Below are positions 60,119 through 64,000 of a DNA stretch of 64,000 nucleotides, in pieces. The DNA is from Rhodomicrobium lacus (GTDB lineage Bacteria; Pseudomonadota; Alphaproteobacteria; Rhizobiales; Rhodomicrobiaceae). Each line of letters starts with the position of its first letter. The first letter of the stretch is position 1. The notes beneath the pieces were generated by a model. It made no database searches and was not told the DNA's origin. It saw nothing but the letters and a program-made list of their open reading frames with translations. A program made the position numbers and the translations under genes. Location of the stretch: the NCBI RefSeq assembly GCF_003992725.1, contig NZ_RZNF01000007.1, positions 62,001-126,000 of the forward strand, in the 5' to 3' direction.

Positions 60119-63100
60119 TTAGCGAAAATCGCGGCTTTTTAAGGTGCGGGTCCAATCCGGGTTAACTTTGGAACGTCGGCGTGGCAGTGCGGTTCCGTGC
60201 GTCCCTTCGTCGCCGCGCCCATAGCGCACGGCGAATGCGGCGGCATCGGGTTGAAGACGCCCGAGGACGCGCGTGAAATCGGTCAGGCGGCGGCTTACGA
60301 CATGGATGACGCCGCTTTCCCTTTGCAGAACGCCTTCGCAGAGGATCACTTTCGCACCGAACACAGCCCGGCGATAAGTCTCGGAAAGCTTCGGCCATAT
60401 GATGAGGTTGGCCGCGCCTGTCTCGTCCTCGATCGTCATGAAGATCGTTCCCTTTGCGGTGCCGGGGCGCTGGCGAAACAGCACGAGTCCCGCGATCGTC
60501 ACGAAGCGACCGTTCGGCAGCGTCTTGAGATCGACGGCGCGCACCATGCCTTGCGCCTGAAGCCCGGCGCGCATGAAGGCCATCGGATGATTCCGCAGCG
60601 ACAGGCCGAACACCGAATAATCCTCCGCAACGGCCTCGCCCGCATCCAGCGGCGGCAGCGCGACCGCGTCCGGCAAGGGCAATGGTGCGGAAGGCTCCGT
60701 TGCCCGCGCGAAAAGCGGCAATTCATCCGCCTCGAACCCCGCGACGTCCCACAGCGTTTCGCGCCGCGCCCGCGCCACCGAGCCGAACGCGTCGGCGCGC
60801 GCGAGCGTGAGCATCGCGGCTGTGCCGAGTTTTGCGCGGCGCATCACATCTTCGGTGCTTGAAAACGGGCCGCCCGCCATGCGTGCCTTCACGATATTTC
60901 CGGCGTCTTCCTCGCGCATGCCCGCGACGAGACGGAAGCCGAGGCGCAGCGCATGCCGCCCGCCGTCCGCAGCCTCCAGCGTATGATCCCATTCGCTCGC
61001 GTTCACGTCGGGGGGGCGCATCTCGACGCCATGCTCGCGCGCGTCGCGAACGAGTTGCGCGGGCGCGTAAAAGCCCATCGGCTGGCTGTTGAGGATCGCG
61101 GCGGCGAACACATCGGGGTAATGGCACTTCATCCACGCCGAGCAATAGACAAGGAGCGCGAAAGACGCCGCGTGGCTTTCCGGGAAGCCGTAGGTGCCGA
61201 AACCCTGGATCTGGCTGAAGCAGCGCTCGGCGAAGTCGCGCGGATAGTTCCTCGCAAGCATGCCTCCGATGAACTCGTCCTTGAACGTCCCGATGGTGCC
61301 GACCTTCTTGAACGTGGCCATGGCGCGGCGCAGCTCGTCCGCGCGGCCCGCCGAGAAGCCCGCCGCGACGATGGCGATGCGCATGCACTGTTCCTGAAAC
61401 AGCGGCACGCCGAGCGTCTTTTCGAGAATGCCTCTCAGTTCCGGGCTCGGAAAACTCGCCTTTTCGAGGCCCTGCCGACGGCGCAGATAGGGATGCACCA
61501 TGTCGCCCTGGATGGGACCGGGCCGCACGATGGCCACTTCGATGACGAGGTCGTAGAAGTTCTGCGGCTTGAGACGCGGCAGCATCGTCTGCTGGGCGCG
61601 GCTTTCCACCTGAAACACGCCAATGGAATCGGCGCGCGACAGCATCGCGTAAACGGCCGGGTCTTCCGATGGCACGGTGGCAGGCGTGAAGTCGCGGCCA
61701 TAATGCGCACGGATGAGGTCGAAGCCTTTTGCGAGGCAGGTCAGCATGCCGAGCGCGAGCACGTCGACCTTCAGCATGCCGAGCGCCTCGATGTCGTCCT
61801 TGTCCCATGAGACGATGGTGCGGTCGTCCATCGCCGCGTTCTCGATGGGCACGAGTTCGTCAAGCCGTCCGCGCGCGATGAGAAAGCCGCCGGGGTGCTG
61901 CGACAGGTGGCGTGGGAAGCCGATCAGTTCGCGCGTCAGTTCAAGGCAGAGCATCAGGCGCGGGTCCTTCGCGTCGAGGCCGAGCGCGGCGAGGTCGCCC
62001 GGATCGACACCGCCATCGCTCCAGCCCCAGACGGAGCCCGCGAGCGCCGCCGTCACATCCGGCGAAAGCCCGAGCGCCTTGCCCACCTCGCGCACCGCGC
62101 CCCGCGTGCGATAGCAGATGACGGTTGCGCACAGCCCGGCGCGGTGGCGGCCGAAGCGGCTGTATATGTATTGAATCACCTCTTCGCGGCGCTCATGCTC
62201 GAAATCGACGTCGATGTCTGGCGGCTCGTGGCGCGCGTCGGAGATGAAGCGCTCGAACAGGAGATTGGAGCGCGCCGGGTCCACGCCCGTGATGCCGAGC
62301 GCGTAGCACACGGCCGAGTTTGCCGCCGAGCCGCGCCCCTGATGCAGGATGTTCTTCTCCCGCGCGAAGCGGACGATGTCCTCGACCGTGAGGAAGAACG
62401 GCGCGTAGCCGAAGCGTGCGATCAGGTCGAATTCATGCCGCACCTGCTCCGCCACATCGTCGGGCACGCCGTCCGGATAGCGCCGTCCGAGCCCCTCCCA
62501 TGTGAGGCGCTCCAGCCGGGCCTGCGGAGCTTCGCCGTCGGGCGCGATCTCCTCGGGATATTCGTATGTCAGTTCGGCGAGGCTGAAAGTGCAGCGCGCC
62601 GCGAGCTTAACCGTGTTTGCCACGGCCTCCGGATACCCGGCGAACAGTCGCACCATTTCCGCGGGCGCTTTCAGATGCCGCTCGGCGTTCGCCGCGAGCC
62701 GGAAGCCCGCTTCGTCGATGGTGCAGGCGTGGCGGATGCAGGTGAGGACGTCCTGAAGGCGGCGGCGCGCAGGGACGTGGCAGAGCACGTCGCCGGTTGC
62801 GACGAGCGGAACGCAAACGGCGGCGGCGAGCGCGGCGAGACGGGCGATGCGCGGGCCATCGTCGCCACGGAAGCGATGGCTCGCGGCGAGGTAGACCCGA
62901 TCCGGCAACCGCGCGGCGAGCGTTTGCAGGTGGCGGCGGAAGTCGGCCATGCGGCGCGGGCTTCGGAAGATGTCGTCCGGCGGCAGCACGGCGACGATCT
63001 GCCCTTCCGCGAAGGACAGGAAGTCTTCCAGCGCGAGACGGCATTCGCCCTTCGGGATCGTGTCCTCCGGTCCGCGGTCGCCGAGGCCCTGGGCGAGACT

Positions 63101-63652
63101 TGCGTCGGCGTGTGGCTCAGCCTGATGCGATGCCGCGTCCATCGCGGTATCGAACGGCGCGCCATTCTCCGCGTCGGCGAGCGGAAAGGACGGCGACGCT
63201 TCCGACGGCCTTTTCGGCCACGGCAAGACGTTGGAGCAAGGCTCTCGCGTTTGCGGTTCGGGAACGGGGCGGGGCTTCGATTGGGCTGGCTTCGAGCGGC
63301 TTTGCGCGGCGGAGAGGGCTTCGCTCCTGATGACGCGGTCCGACTTGCCGAGCGTCAGAAGCCGGCACAGCCGCCCGTAAGCCGCGCGGCCGGTCGGATA
63401 GCACAGAAGATCAGGCGCTCCGTCGACGAAGGAAAGGCGGCAGCCGATGATCAGCTTCACACCATGGTCACGGGCGGCGAGATGCGCGCGCACAATGCCA
63501 GCGAGCGAGTTTCTGTCCGTGATGGCGATGGCGGACAGGCCGAGTTCCGCCGCGCGCGCCACGAGTTCGTGCGGATGCGATGCGCCTTCTAGAAACGAAA
63601 AGTTCGTCGCGGCCTGAAGCTCGGCATAGCGCGGCGGCGCTTTCGCGATCAT
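60119..63652 (-). CDS. dnaE2: Error-prone DNA polymerase DnaE2 (ImuC)
   Basis: The 1177-residue polymerase is the translesion DnaE paralogue of the ImuAB-DnaE2 mutasome. It has a PHP domain (YAELQAATNFSFLEGASHPH, ITDRNSLAGIVRAHLA), palm motifs (PDIDVDFEHERREEVIQYIY with the catalytic Asp residues), SQHPGGFLIARGRL, an OB fold near the C-terminus and the family-typical end LKSRDFR. A Pro/Ser-rich insert at about 110-200 is longer than I expect. It overlaps imuB by four bases (ATGA). It bypasses damage after SOS induction. The LexA site would be outside the window, before imuA. Confidence 0.95.
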   Translation of the reverse strand: MIAKAPPRYAELQAATNFSFLEGASHPHELVARAAELGLSAIAITDRNSLAGIVRAHLAARDHGVKLIIGCRLSFVDGAPDLLCYPTGRAAYGRLCRLLTLGKSDRVIRSEALSAAQSRSKPAQSKPRPVPEPQTREPCSNVLPWPKRPSEASPSFPLADAENGAPFDTAMDAASHQAEPHADASLAQGLGDRGPEDTIPKGECRLALEDFLSFAEGQIVAVLPPDDIFRSPRRMADFRRHLQTLAARLPDRVYLAASHRFRGDDGPRIARLAALAAAVCVPLVATGDVLCHVPARRRLQDVLTCIRHACTIDEAGFRLAANAERHLKAPAEMVRLFAGYPEAVANTVKLAARCTFSLAELTYEYPEEIAPDGEAPQARLERLTWEGLGRRYPDGVPDDVAEQVRHEFDLIARFGYAPFFLTVEDIVRFAREKNILHQGRGSAANSAVCYALGITGVDPARSNLLFERFISDARHEPPDIDVDFEHERREEVIQYIYSRFGRHRAGLCATVICYRTRGAVREVGKALGLSPDVTAALAGSVWGWSDGGVDPGDLAALGLDAKDPRLMLCLELTRELIGFPRHLSQHPGGFLIARGRLDELVPIENAAMDDRTIVSWDKDDIEALGMLKVDVLALGMLTCLAKGFDLIRAHYGRDFTPATVPSEDPAVYAMLSRADSIGVFQVESRAQQTMLPRLKPQNFYDLVIEVAIVRPGPIQGDMVHPYLRRRQGLEKASFPSPELRGILEKTLGVPLFQEQCMRIAIVAAGFSAGRADELRRAMATFKKVGTIGTFKDEFIGGMLARNYPRDFAERCFSQIQGFGTYGFPESHAASFALLVYCSAWMKCHYPDVFAAAILNSQPMGFYAPAQLVRDAREHGVEMRPPDVNASEWDHTLEAADGGRHALRLGFRLVAGMREEDAGNIVKARMAGGPFSSTEDVMRRAKLGTAAMLTLARADAFGSVARARRETLWDVAGFEADELPLFARATEPSAPLPLPDAVALPPLDAGEAVAEDYSVFGLSLRNHPMAFMRAGLQAQGMVRAVDLKTLPNGRFVTIAGLVLFRQRPGTAKGTIFMTIEDETGAANLIIWPKLSETYRRAVFGAKVILCEGVLQRESGVIHVVSRRLTDFTRVLGRLQPDAAAFAVRYGRGDEGTHGTALPRRRSKVNPDWTRTLKSRDFR

Positions 63653-64000
63653 GCGAACACTCCGTGCAAATACCAGCGTGGCGGGCGCTCGCCGCCATAT
63701 TCACCTTCGCGATAGACCCAGAAGCGCATGCCGTGCGCGCTTTCCACGCGATAATAATCGCGTACCTCGCGGTCTTCGTCGCGCAGCGCTCGCCACCATT
63801 CGGACGCGATGCGCTCCGGCCCGTCCGCGCGCACGATGCGGTGGACGACCTTGCGCCAGCGGAACAGCATCGGCGGCGCGTCGGGGAGCACGGCGGTCAC
63901 ATCGATGGGATGGGGCCGTGTAAAGAGGCGGACGGGGCGCTCGGGCAGCAAGTCCCAAGGCGAGGGCTCCGTGGCCGGCTGTTTCGGGGAGCGCCTGCCC
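63649..64000 (-). CDS. imuB: ImuB, DNA polymerase Y-family protein (5' part cut off)
   Basis: Only the last 116 or so codons are inside the window. They read PWDLLPERPVRLFTRPHPID, then LFRWRKVVHRIVRADGPERI and ASEWWR, ending RPPRWYLHGVFA. This is the C-terminal region of ImuB, the catalytically inactive Y-family scaffold that binds the sliding clamp and recruits DnaE2. Its stop overlaps the dnaE2 start in ATGA. The polymerase-like part and the clamp motif lie beyond 64000. Confidence 0.92.
   Translation of the reverse strand, partial: GRRSPKQPATEPSPWDLLPERPVRLFTRPHPIDVTAVLPDAPPMLFRWRKVVHRIVRADGPERIASEWWRALRDEDREVRDYYRVESAHGMRFWVYREGEYGGERPPRWYLHGVFA

Noticed and set aside
61895-63592. A 565-codon open frame on the plus strand opposite dnaE2
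   Set aside because: It is the mirror of a strongly conserved polymerase gene. High GC keeps the opposite frame open; the product is Arg/Glu/His-rich with no family match and no ribosome site.
1-64000. CRISPR arrays, prophage, rRNA or tRNA genes, replication origin
   Set aside because: Looked for regularly spaced repeats, phage-type gene strings, T-arm signatures and DnaA-box clusters; none was seen by eye.

Overview
The window is a high-GC chromosomal segment of an alphaproteobacterium, most likely Hyphomicrobiales (Rhizobiales). The evidence is the set of lineage-typical families (DUF1489, DUF1491, DUF6460, DUF2007, a DUF465 pair, zf-CHCC, a short-form HisG with HisZ, an imuB-dnaE2 cassette) and superoxide dismutase and S21 sequences of rhizobial type. 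The genus cannot be fixed from this window. I see no rRNA, tRNA, CRISPR array, plasmid or phage genes. Most of it is housekeeping chromosome with a few accessory patches.

Layout. 1-4.2 kb: ABC transporter genes, a NitT/TauT-type permease and ATPase followed by an amino-acid-type ATPase and binding protein. 4.5-9.6 kb: small secreted proteins, a Rap1a/Tai-like protein, a Ser/Thr kinase-UspA fusion with a metallophosphoesterase, two palindromic repeats, and a DUF1214/DUF1254 pair. 9.6-18.8 kb: a class A penicillin-binding protein, YcgN, a PepSY-like protein with an OmpR-type two-component system, a glycine-zipper lipoprotein, an AT-richer SGNH-hydrolase gene and a TAXI-type TRAP binding protein. 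18.9-24.1 kb: an AidB-like acyl-CoA dehydrogenase, cysK, DUF1489 and superoxide dismutase.

24.2-28.8 kb: a tight minus-strand sulfur operon (O-acetylhomoserine sulfhydrylase, a methyltransferase resembling methionine S-methyltransferase, and a DMSP-lyase-like cupin), preceded by an OprB porin. 29.2-32.7 kb: a ferrous-iron uptake locus of Ftr type with two FtrA (P19) copies, FtrB and FtrD but no FtrC permease, and Irr-box-like sites upstream. 32.7-34 kb: an IS5-type transposase remnant and small genes. 34-39.3 kb: a FAD monooxygenase with a zf-CHCC protein, and a divergent set of a Clp-N membrane protein against a VWA protein and a J-domain membrane protein. 39.4-44.5 kb: an MMPL transporter, a methyltransferase and a ceramidase-family protein. 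44.6-50.7 kb: acetyltransferases, dut-coaBC, SppA-type peptidase, a TrmN6-like methyltransferase and DUF2007, with two gene remnants. 50.8-59.5 kb: polyprenyl synthase, purEK, rpsU, a TPR lipoprotein, the DUF465 pair and hisS-hisZ-hisG. 59.6-64 kb: DUF1491 and the mutasome genes dnaE2 and imuB (cut by the window end).

The most promising unusual item is the metY / methyltransferase / cupin operon, which suggests a coupled route from methionine to a sulfonium compound and possibly on to a volatile sulfide. Next are the Ftr locus, with a paralogue that has lost two predicted metal ligands, the Clp-N/VWA/J module, and a family of palindromic repeats, one of which supplies a gene's stop codon.
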